A stretch of 11,497 nt of DNA, taken from an uncultured Collinsella sp. GTDB lineage: Bacteria; Actinomycetota; Coriobacteriia; Coriobacteriales; Coriobacteriaceae. A program made the position numbers and the translations under genes. Numbering within the stretch: the first letter of the stretch is position 1; each line of letters starts with the position of its first letter. Positions 5,702 through 11,497 of this stretch are shown here, one piece after another. Below the pieces are notes generated by a model that was given only the letters and a program-made list of their open reading frames with translations, had not been told where the DNA came from and made no database searches. Location: assembly GCA_902496845.1 (NCBI GenBank), contig CABVCJ010000056.1, positions 1 to 11,497 of the forward strand, read 5' to 3'.

Positions 5702-8260
5702 TTATTTGCCTTTGGGCTTGCTGGCGTAGAACTTCTTCTTTTTGGGCTTGCCTGCGCAGGCGGGCTTGCCGTCGCCGCGCGGCCCTCGGTCGCCGGCCTG
5801 TGCGTGCGCGTGCGCTGCCGCATGGGGCTTGCGGGCCTCGGGGTTGCGCAGCTCTTCGGTTCGCTCGGCAATTTCCTCGGCGCTAAAGCCGACCTCGGCC
5901 ATGGCATCCTCGATGGGCAGTCGGCGCACGATATAGCAATGGTGCACCTTCTGGTTGCGTGCGAAATCCTCGGGGATGGTCTGCGCCGTAATGTCCTCCA
6001 GCACGACGCCCGCGCGTGCGAGCTTGCGCGTCTCGGGGCGGAAGCCGCGCAGGTTGCAGCTAAAGATGGCATGGCCGCCCTGTGCGAGCAGGCGAGATAC
6101 GCCGGCCAAAAGCTCAACATGGTCGCGCTGGACATCCCAGGTGCGGCGGCCCATCTTGGACGAGTTCGAAAACGTGGGCGGGTCGACAAAAATCAGGTCC
6201 CAGCGGTTGCGCGTCTGGCGCTGGTCGCGAATCCAAGCGAGCACGTCGTCGCGCACAAAGTGATGCTGCGGCCCCACAAAGCCGTTCTGACGCATGTTGC
6301 GCTCGGCCCAGTCCAGGTAGGTGTTGGAAAGGTCAACCGTCACAGTCTCCTCGACGCCGCCGTCCGCCGCATAGCAGGTGGCGGTACCGGTGTAGGCGAA
6401 CAGGTTGAGGAAGCGGCGCGCCTGTTTGGCGTGCTCGCGCACCAGGTTGCGGGTGACGCGGTGGTCCAGGAAGATGCCCACATCCAAATAGTCGTCAAAG
6501 TTGACGGCAAAGGTAAGGCCGCCCTCTTCGATGAGCGGCAGGCGACGGCGCGCGATGTTGGCGCGCTCGCCCGAGCCGCCCTTGCCGGCGCCCTGCTTGC
6601 CGTACTGCGAGCCGCCGCGCGAACGCATGCGGGCCTTGGCGTGCACATGCTCGGCCGGAACATCCAGGATGCGCGGTGCGATGGCCAAGATGTCGAGCAT
6701 GCGGGCCTGGGCCAGCGCGGGATCGATGGTCTTGGGTGCGGCGTATTCGGCGATGACGAGCCAGCGGCCCGGCGTCTGCGGGCAGCCCTCGTACAGGTCG
6801 ATGGCGGCGGAGTAGTCGGGCAGGTCGGCATCGTAGACGCGGTAGCAGCTCACGCCCTCGCGCTTTGCCCACTTGCGACGCAGGCGTGCGTTCTTGCGCA
6901 GGCGGTTGGCGAACTGTTCGGATTCGGGGATGAGCACGGGCAGCGGCTTGCCGTCGCCCAGGTCGAGCGTGGCGGCAGGTTCGGGCATGGGAGTGTCGGC
7001 GGCTTCGTCTTGAGCGTCTGCGGTCTGCTGTTCGGCATCTGCGCTGGTCGCAGCTTCGAATGCCGCGGCGGCGTGGTCGAGCGAGGGCCAGACCTCAATA
7101 GCCGCCTCCTCGTTATTGGGCATGACGGCGATGGAGCGCGCAGGCTCGGCATGGAGCGCGCGGGCCATAAGGCCATCGCGGGCGAGCGTGGCGACCGGTG
7201 CCGAAGCGAGTTCGGGCGCGCGGCGCAGCTCGCCGACCAGCGTCATGGCGTCGTGCATGAGCGAAAGCGGGGTCTCGGTGGTGTCTGCGACTACGGCGGC
7301 GCCGGCGACAGCGCCTGCATGGTCCAGCACGGTGGCTGGTTTGGCAGCGCAGAAGTCGACGAAACGCTTGTAGCCGGCGCACTTGACCATGCGCTCGGCA
7401 GTCTTGCGGGCGGCGGGGTCGATGTCTACGGCCACGATGCGCGCCTGGCGCTCGCGCGCCGTCGCCTCGCGCTCGCGCGCCTCGGCAAGCAGTTGTTCCC
7501 ATAGGTCGGCATCATGCAGCTGCCAGCCCTCAAAACCCCAGTGCTTGCGCGCGGCACCCGGGGCGCGGTCGGTCAGGATATTCACGGCCTCCAGCAGCAG
7601 ACCGCCGCCGGCGCACGAGGCATCGATCAGCGTGGGCAGGGCTTCATTCTCGTAATCATCGGCCGTCAGCTCGCGCTCGCACAGTGCGGTCCAGCCGACC
7701 TGCGCCAGCACCAGAGCGGCGTAGTCGGGGCGCAGCACGTGCGCGCCCTCGCCGGCACGGGTCGCCGCGGGCGGCAGGCGCTTGAACAGCGGGTCGCCCG
7801 AAAGGTCTAGGCTTATGCTCGCGCGGCGCTGGCGCAACGAAAGCAGTAGGTGAACATCGGGGTCGGCGGCATCGACGTCGGCGCGACGGCCCGTGGTCTC
7901 GGCCAGGCGGTCGCACAATGCGTCCTTGGCGCGCAGGGCCGAGAAGCGCGTGTTGCGCAGCTGCTCGGTCACGCCGCGGGCGGTAATGGCGATGGTGGCG
8001 CCGGGGCGGATGATGCTCTCCCAGGCGATGTCGTAAACGCTATCGTACAGTTCATCGGCATCCTGCGCCTCAAAGCGCCCGAGTACCACGAACACGCGGC
8101 TCGCCAGGCGCGACCACAGACAGGCGCGGTAGCCTTCTTCGAGCTCGCCCTCAAACGTGGCGCGGCCCTTCAGCCGGCGAACATGCGAAAGCCCGAGGCG
8201 TTTAAGCTCATCGGCGAGTGCGGACTCAAAGCCCTCGGGGCAGCTTGCGTAAAATTCCAT
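5702..8260 (-). CDS. rlmKL: RlmKL-type 23S rRNA methyltransferase with degenerate RlmL half
   Basis: Predicted 852-residue homologue of the two-headed enzyme RlmKL (YcbY, 702 residues in E. coli), which makes m2G2445 (RlmL) and m7G2069 (RlmK) in 23S rRNA. Residues 1-155 hold the N-terminal and THUMP regions (FYASCPEGFESALADEL, ISLDLSGD). An RlmL-like Rossmann domain follows (about 165-380; DRAPG, HWGFEGW). Next come an Ala-rich acidic linker (395-435) and the RlmK half (about 445-780) with FLNLFAYTGTATCYAADGG (617-635) and the intact catalytic DPPTFSNS (693-700). The RlmL half is odd: DPMCGSGT has become DASCAGGG (213-220) and NPPYGERL has become D-T-T-E-T-P-L-S (326-333). The C-terminal tail (about 805-852) is Ala/His/Gly-rich and ends in a Lys-rich stretch. 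ATG at 8260 has AGAGAGG six bases upstream. I infer that RlmK works and RlmL probably does not. Confidence 0.9.
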   Translation of the reverse strand: MEFYASCPEGFESALADELKRLGLSHVRRLKGRATFEGELEEGYRACLWSRLASRVFVVLGRFEAQDADELYDSVYDIAWESIIRPGATIAITARGVTEQLRNTRFSALRAKDALCDRLAETTGRRADVDAADPDVHLLLSLRQRRASISLDLSGDPLFKRLPPAATRAGEGAHVLRPDYAALVLAQVGWTALCERELTADDYENEALPTLIDASCAGGGLLLEAVNILTDRAPGAARKHWGFEGWQLHDADLWEQLLAEAREREATARERQARIVAVDIDPAARKTAERMVKCAGYKRFVDFCAAKPATVLDHAGAVAGAAVVADTTETPLSLMHDAMTLVGELRRAPELASAPVATLARDGLMARALHAEPARSIAVMPNNEEAAIEVWPSLDHAAAAFEAATSADAEQQTADAQDEAADTPMPEPAATLDLGDGKPLPVLIPESEQFANRLRKNARLRRKWAKREGVSCYRVYDADLPDYSAAIDLYEGCPQTPGRWLVIAEYAAPKTIDPALAQARMLDILAIAPRILDVPAEHVHAKARMRSRGGSQYGKQGAGKGGSGERANIARRRLPLIEEGGLTFAVNFDDYLDVGIFLDHRVTRNLVREHAKQARRFLNLFAYTGTATCYAADGGVEETVTVDLSNTYLDWAERNMRQNGFVGPQHHFVRDDVLAWIRDQRQTRNRWDLIFVDPPTFSNSSKMGRRTWDVQRDHVELLAGVSRLLAQGGHAIFSCNLRGFRPETRKLARAGVVLEDITAQTIPEDFARNQKVHHCYIVRRLPIEDAMAEVGFSAEEIAERTEELRNPEARKPHAAAHAHAQAGDRGPRGDGKPACAGKPKKKKFYASKPKGK

Positions 8261-8335
8261 GGGTGACCTCTCTGGTTGCGTCGCTCCATTATATGATGGA
8301 TGCTTCGTTTGCCCTTATCCTCGAAAGGAACCCAT
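8261..8335. promoter_or_regulatory. Divergent promoter region of rlmKL and the HAD phosphatase gene
   Basis: In this 75-base gap a near-palindromic CATTATATGATG (8287-8298) gives -10-like hexamers on both strands: TATAAT on the minus strand (8293-8288), 28 bases before the rlmKL start, and TATGAT on the plus strand (8292-8297), 39 bases before the phosphatase start. They overlap by two bases, so the promoters may compete. No convincing -35 hexamer is visible on either strand. Both genes have clear Shine-Dalgarno sequences (AGAGAGG at 8273-8267, GAAAGGA at 8323-8329). Confidence 0.5.
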
Positions 8336-9163
8336 ATGATTGATGCGTGCCCCGAATCCGCCGTGCTCTTTTTTGACGTGGACGGCACGCTGACGTCGTT
8401 CGATCCCGACGATATGACCGATAAGGACTTTTCGGCGGTTCGCCCCTCGCAGACGGTGGTTGAGGCGTTTCATGCACTGCGTGATGCGGGGCACAAGGCA
8501 TTTATCTGCACGGGCCGCCCCCTGTGGCTTATCGCCGATAGCCTGCGTGCGCTTGACCCCGCGGGCATCGTTGCCATGGCGGGTGCCACGCTCGAGGTCG
8601 AGGGCCGTGTGGTACACGAGGACTGCTTTGACGAAGACGTTATCGCGGAGCTCGCGCGTCGCGTTGTGGATGCCGGCATCGAGGTTTTTTTCGAGTCCAA
8701 TGCTGCGACCTTTGCGCTGGAGCCTGTGGGCGTTGAGCAGTCGTCTCTAATCGGCACTTCTGTGGTGCACGGCGCCGAGGAGATGCGTGTCGACGGCAGT
8801 CTGCGCGTGGGCAAGGTATGCCTCAGTGTGCCCAGTTTGGCTCGCGTAGCCGGCGATGACGGCTTTATCGATCGCGAGTTTGAGCTGTGCAACACCGGTG
8901 GTCAAAATCGCGAGCTGAGCCCCAAGGGCATTGACAAGGGCGTGGGCGTGGCGCGAGCACTGGCGTATCTGGGCCGCGAGGGAAATGCGCGCACCTTTGG
9001 CTTTGGCGATTCGGGTAACGACCTGGGCATGCTCGCTGCGGTCGAGACGGCCGTGGCCATGGGCAACGCCATGCCCGAGGTCAAGGCACTCGCCGACTAC
9101 GTGACCGACGATGTCGCACACGACGGTACCGTCACAGCGATGCGTCACTTTGGGTTGATCTAG
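8336..9163 (+). CDS. Cof-type HAD-superfamily (IIB) phosphatase
   Basis: Predicted 275-residue soluble HAD hydrolase. Motif I is FFDVDGTLT with nucleophile Asp14 and acid/base Asp16. Motif II is the Thr in FICTGRP (Thr59). Motif III is Lys201 in SPKGIDKG, and motif IV is GDSGND (224-229), which binds Mg2+. A C2-type cap is inserted between motifs II and III (about 85-185). The ending AMGNAMPEVKALADYVTDD...DG is characteristic of Cof/YidA-like enzymes, which dephosphorylate sugar phosphates, FMN or pyridoxal phosphate; the substrate cannot be read from the sequence. ATG at 8336 is chosen over the in-frame ATG at 8300 because GAAAGGA lies just upstream of it and the product then begins, as usual, shortly before motif I. 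Transcribed away from rlmKL. A palindrome cluster follows the stop. Confidence 0.92.
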   Translation: MIDACPESAVLFFDVDGTLTSFDPDDMTDKDFSAVRPSQTVVEAFHALRDAGHKAFICTGRPLWLIADSLRALDPAGIVAMAGATLEVEGRVVHEDCFDEDVIAELARRVVDAGIEVFFESNAATFALEPVGVEQSSLIGTSVVHGAEEMRVDGSLRVGKVCLSVPSLARVAGDDGFIDREFELCNTGGQNRELSPKGIDKGVGVARALAYLGREGNARTFGFGDSGNDLGMLAAVETAVAMGNAMPEVKALADYVTDDVAHDGTVTAMRHFGLI

Positions 9164-9166
9164 CGG

Positions 9167-9216
9167 GAACCGCCAATTACCGTTCACCCGCGGCGGGCGG
9201 TTCAAATCGGCCCGCC
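9167..9216 (+). repeat. Two mutually exclusive stem-loops after the HAD gene
   Basis: GAACCGCC (9167-9174) can pair with GGCGGTTC (9196-9203). GGCGGGC (9192-9198) can instead pair with GCCCGCC (9210-9216) over an 11-base loop. The middle strand is shared, so only one stem can form at a time. No T-run follows either one. It may act in 3' end formation of the phosphatase mRNA, or be a decayed palindromic repeat. Confidence 0.5.
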
Positions 9217-9218
9217 CT

Positions 9219-9268
9219 GCAAAATCGTTTTGCCGCTGGAGGGTGTGCTCAAAAACGCTAAAGCGTTT
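9219..9268. promoter_or_regulatory. Two perfect short palindromes upstream of the transaldolase gene
   Basis: GCAAAA-TCG-TTTTGC (9219-9233) and AAACGCT-AA-AGCGTTT (9253-9268) are perfect inverted repeats lying 105-155 bases before the transaldolase start. The second resembles in form the symmetrical operators of LacI-type regulators, which would suit a carbon-metabolism gene, but no regulator is known here. A possible promoter lies nearer the gene: TTGATA at 9309-9314 with TAGCAG at 9332-9337, the latter a poor -10. The rest of 9164-9373 shows nothing else recognisable. Confidence 0.35.
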
Positions 9269-9373
9269 ATACCGTTCGCCGAGAAGATAAAAACCCGCAG
9301 CTCACGCCTTGATAAACATAGGTAAAGTGTTTAGCAGTTCAACGCCCGCGTGCAAACGAAAGGAATCAGGCAG

Positions 9374-10078
9374 ATGGCAATCAAGGTGTTCGCTGACGGT
9401 GCAAACCTCGAGGGCATGCTCGACATGTACGAGAACGGCAACGTTCAGGGTTTCACGACCAACCCGTCCCTTATGAAGAAGGGCGGCGTGACGGATTACC
9501 GCGCGTTTGCCAAGGAGGTCCTGGCCCACATCACCGATGTGTCTGTGTCGTTTGAGGTCTTTGCCGACGACGTCGAGACCATGGAGGTCGAGGCTCGCGA
9601 GATCGCCACCTGGGCCGAGAACGTCTACGTCAAGATTCCGTGCGTGACCACCAAGGGCGAGTCCACCGCCGAGCTGGTCCGCAAGCTTTCGGCCGACGGC
9701 ATCAAGGTTAACGTCACCACCATCTTTACGCCCGAGCAGGTCGACGAGATGGTCGAGGCCGTTGACGCCGAGACGCCGTCTATCATCTCGCTTTTTGCCG
9801 GCCGTATCGCCGATACCGGCGTCGACCCCATTCCGTTTATGACGGAGTCGGTCAAGAAGGCCGCCGCCAAGCCCAACTGCGAGGTCCTGTGGGCGTCCAC
9901 GCGTGAGCTCATCAACATCTACCAGGCCGAAGCCTGCGGTTGCCAGATCATCACGGTGCCAAACAGCATCCTGGCCAAGCGTAAGAACATCGGCCGTGAC
10001 CCGTACGAGGTCTCGCTCGATACCGTGCGCGGTTTTGCCAAGGATATCGCCGCTTTGGGCTTCCATATTCTGCCGTAG
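9374..10078 (+). CDS. tal: Short-form transaldolase (transaldolase/FSA family)
   Basis: Predicted 234-residue TIM-barrel aldolase. It has the early TTNPSL block (28-33), the Schiff-base Lys87 in VYVKIPC, FAGRI.D with Arg144, and WASTR (173-177). The small-subunit length (about 220 residues) is shared by transaldolases of the TalC type and by fructose-6-phosphate aldolase (FSA). Two residues favour transaldolase: Glu61 where FSA has Gln, and Phe118 (in TTIFTPEQ) where FSA has Tyr; a Phe-to-Tyr change at this site in E. coli TalB is known to raise FSA activity. Expected role: transfer of dihydroxyacetone units between sugar phosphates in the non-oxidative pentose phosphate pathway. ATG at 9374 is preferred, with AAAGGA at 9359-9364; the GTG at 9350 lies upstream of that site. 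The gene stands alone and is followed by unusual palindromic DNA carrying a copy of its own last 20 bases. Confidence 0.9.
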   Translation: MAIKVFADGANLEGMLDMYENGNVQGFTTNPSLMKKGGVTDYRAFAKEVLAHITDVSVSFEVFADDVETMEVEAREIATWAENVYVKIPCVTTKGESTAELVRKLSADGIKVNVTTIFTPEQVDEMVEAVDAETPSIISLFAGRIADTGVDPIPFMTESVKKAAAKPNCEVLWASTRELINIYQAEACGCQIITVPNSILAKRKNIGRDPYEVSLDTVRGFAKDIAALGFHILP

Positions 10079-10112
10079 GGCGAACACTGGCTGCGCCGTG
10101 GGCTGTTCGCCC
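10078..10112 (+). repeat. Stem-loop starting at the last base of the transaldolase stop codon
   Basis: GGGCGAACA (10078-10086) pairs perfectly with TGTTCGCCC (10104-10112), a 9-bp stem with a 17-base loop. Its 3' arm overlaps the 5' arm of the next, longer hairpin (10109-10123) by four bases, so full pairing of both is not possible. No T-run follows. Confidence 0.6.
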
Positions 10113-10180
10113 CGGCCTTCCCTTTCCCTATCGCTCACGCGCTTTGCGAGGGTCGCGCTAGGCAGAGGGAAGGCCGGGGC
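10109..10180. repeat. Perfect 15-bp inverted repeat with 42-base structured loop
   Basis: GCCCCGGCCTTCCCT (10109-10123) is exactly complementary to 10166-10180. The loop contains further pairs (CCCT 10126-10129 with AGGG 10149-10152; TCGC 10131-10134 with GCGA 10146-10149). A weak outer pairing ACTGGC (10086-10091) with GCCAGT (10196-10201) could enclose it. It could be a structured RNA or a small palindromic repeat element; no function is assignable. Confidence 0.65.
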
Positions 10181-10213
10181 TGCCGGCACGAGCTTGCCAG
10201 TAGGTTGGTAATC

Positions 10214-10236
10214 GGCTTTCATATCCTGCCGTGGGC
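10214..10236 (+). repeat. Duplicate of the 3' end of the transaldolase gene
   Basis: These 23 bases match 10058-10081 at 21 of 24 aligned positions (two substitutions, one missing base). They would still encode G-F-H-I-L-P, the last six residues of the transaldolase, but the stop codon has become TGG. Sequence before the copy does not resemble the gene. The two copies flank about 130 bases of palindromic DNA, as expected if something was inserted or rearranged at the end of the gene. Confidence 0.6.
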
Positions 10237-10239
10237 AAA

Positions 10240-10444
10240 GGTACCCCCGCCCGCGACGTGCAAAATTGAGAGTATTCAGCAAGGTAAAGGCTTTTACCAG
10301 TTAATCGAAGCACGGAACAGCCCCCGTTTTGGCTTTAAAAACGCCAAAACGGGGGCCGTTTTTGTTTTTTCGCCTCTGAGAGGCATCCGGAGCGGTGGAA
10401 TTTGCAGAATACTCGCGATTTTGCACGTCGCTGCAGGGGGTACC
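10240..10444. repeat. 205-base element bounded by 38-base imperfect inverted repeats
   Basis: The left arm 10240-10277 and right arm 10407-10444 are inverted copies matching at about 32 of 38 positions. They begin with GGTACCCCC and share CGACGTGCAAAAT and the final AGTATTC. Inside are a small hairpin GGTAAA-GGCT-TTTACC (10283-10298), a strong terminator (10320-10370) and GCCTC-TGA-GAGGC (10372-10384). Nothing inside encodes a plausible protein. It looks like a non-coding palindromic repeat, possibly a MITE-like element, but no target-site duplication is evident. The right arm ends 15 bases short of the tex stop codon. Confidence 0.65.
10320..10370 (+). terminator. Strong intrinsic terminator on the transaldolase strand
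   Basis: GCCCCCGTTTTGGC (10320-10333) pairs perfectly with GCCAAAACGGGGGC (10343-10356), a 14-bp stem with a nine-base loop, followed by CGTTTTTGTTTTTT. The direction fits the transaldolase transcript, about 240 bases after its stop codon, so that mRNA would carry a long structured 3' end. The opposite strand has no comparable T-run, so it would not terminate tex efficiently. Confidence 0.88.
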
Positions 10445-10458
10445 CTTGCTTTGGCGGT

Positions 10459-11497
10459 TTACTTCCCCTGCACCATGGTGAGCGAGATCTTCTTTCGGTC
10501 GCGATCGACCTTCTCGACCCACACCTTGACCGTATCGCCGACGCGCACCACGTCGCTCGGGTGCTTGACGAAGCGGTTGGCCAGCTTGGAGATGTGTACG
10601 AGGCCGTCCTGGTGCACGCCCACGTCGACGAACGCGCCAAAGTCGACGACGTTGCGCACCGTGCCCTTGAGTTCCATGCCGGGCTCCAGGTCGTCGATGG
10701 AAAGTGCCGAGCGGCTAAAGACCACCTCGGGCGCGTCGTCGCGTGGGTCGCGACCGGGCTTCTTGAGTTCGTTGACAATGTCGATGAGCGTCAGGGTGCC
10801 GCAGTCCAGGTCGCTTGCCAGCGCCGAGATGCTGCCCAGACGGCGCTCAATGTCGGGCACGCCGCCGCGGCTGAGCTCGCTGGCTTTAACGCCTGCGCGC
10901 TCCAGGACGGCCGTGGCCACCTCGTAGCTCTCGGGGTGGACGCTTGTCGCGTCGAGCGGGTTCTTGCCACCGCTGATGCGCAGGAAGCCCGCGGCGTTGA
11001 GATATGCCTTGGGTCCCAGTTTGGGGACCTTCTTGAGCTGGCGGCGATCGGTAAAGGCGCCGTTTTCCTCGCGGTAGGCCACGATGTTTTTGGCCACGCT
11101 CGGCGTGATGCCCGATACGTATCCCAGCAGGCTCGCGCTCGCGGTGTTGACGTCGACGCCCACGCGGTTGACGACGTCTTCCACCACATGGCCCAACGTG
11201 CGCGAAAGTTCGGCCTGGTCAAGGTCGTGCTGGTACTGGCCAACGCCGATGGACTGGGGCGGAATCTTAACGAGCTCTGCCAGCGGGTCCTGCAGGCGGC
11301 GGCCCAGGCTCATGGCGCCACGAACGGTGACGTCCAGGTCGGGGTATTCCTGACTGGCGAGCTCGGAGGCGGAGTACACCGACGCGCCGGCTTCGTTGAC
11401 GATGGTGTAGCGAAGGCTGGGCGCCTGCTCGGCGATAAACTCCGAGACGACTTCCTCGGTCTCGCGGCTGGCGGTGCCGTTGCCGATGGCGATGTGC
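10459..11497 (-). CDS. tex: Tex family S1 RNA-binding protein, C-terminal part
   Basis: Partial: the frame stays open to the window edge, giving the last 345 residues of a protein usually about 720-780 long. Visible residues begin H-I-A-I-G-N-G-T-A-S-R-E-T-E, the YqgF/RuvX-like nuclease-fold block of Tex, then EAGASVYSASELAS and RRLQDPLAELVKI (about 35-80). A helix-hairpin-helix pair follows (about 110-180; VGVDVNTAS, LGPKAYLNAAGFLRI, NPLDATSVHPE), then a C-terminal S1 domain (about 265-340; LEPGMELKGTVRNVVDFGAF, VHQDGLVHIS). All blocks align well with E. coli Tex (YhgF). Tex is a cytoplasmic nucleic-acid-binding protein linked to transcription and RNA turnover; its exact role is not settled. 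The GTG at 11379 is an internal Val codon, not the start. Stop TAA at 10461-10459; convergent with the transaldolase gene. Confidence 0.95.
   Translation of the reverse strand, partial: HIAIGNGTASRETEEVVSEFIAEQAPSLRYTIVNEAGASVYSASELASQEYPDLDVTVRGAMSLGRRLQDPLAELVKIPPQSIGVGQYQHDLDQAELSRTLGHVVEDVVNRVGVDVNTASASLLGYVSGITPSVAKNIVAYREENGAFTDRRQLKKVPKLGPKAYLNAAGFLRISGGKNPLDATSVHPESYEVATAVLERAGVKASELSRGGVPDIERRLGSISALASDLDCGTLTLIDIVNELKKPGRDPRDDAPEVVFSRSALSIDDLEPGMELKGTVRNVVDFGAFVDVGVHQDGLVHISKLANRFVKHPSDVVRVGDTVKVWVEKVDRDRKKISLTMVQGK

Noticed and set aside
5639..7504. Plus-strand open frame of 621 codons opposite rlmKL
   Set aside because: It starts inside the palindrome and is Gly/Ala/Val-rich without any domain; the minus-strand methyltransferase explains the region.
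8300..8335. Earlier ATG at 8300 for the HAD phosphatase
   Set aside because: It overlaps the predicted promoter and contains the Shine-Dalgarno of the ATG at 8336; the added residues do not fit the family N-terminus.
9199..9208. GGTTCAAATC, resembling a tRNA T-loop
   Set aside because: No acceptor, D or anticodon arm is present around it; it is just the loop of a GC-rich hairpin.
10205..10927. Plus-strand open frame of 240 codons beginning MVIGFHILP
   Set aside because: Its first residues come from the duplicated transaldolase end and the rest crosses a terminator and reads antisense to tex; not a gene.

Overview
The window is GC-rich chromosomal DNA with dense, mostly housekeeping gene content. 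Protein sequences, codon use and many palindromic intergenic sequences suggest a Coriobacteriia actinobacterium, most likely Collinsella or a close relative. That assignment is inferred from the look of the sequence, not from a database comparison. No phage, plasmid, CRISPR or transposase gene is visible, and no rRNA or tRNA.

Layout. (1) 1-711, plus strand: nitroreductase-family flavoprotein whose N-terminus lies before the window. (2) 871-4889/5607, plus strand: a potassium-related block made of a Kup-type K+ transporter (871-2898), a small one-helix membrane protein (about 2958-3152), a strong terminator (3198-3240), a KdpD-like histidine kinase that lacks the usual N-terminal KdpD sensor domain (3264-4889), and a KdpE-like response regulator (4894-5607). 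No kdpFABC pump genes are in the window, so this two-component system may serve Kup or genes elsewhere. (3) 5702-8260, minus strand: a long RlmKL-type 23S rRNA methyltransferase, convergent with the regulator; a palindrome fills the gap between them. Its RlmK half looks intact but its RlmL half has lost the NPPY catalytic motif and other conserved blocks. (4) 8336-9163, plus strand: Cof-type HAD phosphatase, divergent from rlmKL with overlapping promoter elements. (5) 9374-10078, plus strand: short-form transaldolase. (6) 10079-10458: 380 bases without a gene but packed with palindromes, a copy of the last bases of the transaldolase gene, a 205-base inverted-repeat element and a strong terminator. 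(7) 10459-11497, minus strand: C-terminal 345 residues of the Tex RNA-binding protein, which continues beyond the window.

The genes do not form one pathway. The clearest functional grouping is K+ uptake with a membrane sensor and regulator. The most unusual material is the degenerate RlmL half of the methyltransferase and the layered palindromes after the transaldolase gene. I found no convincing new multi-gene defence or biosynthetic system.
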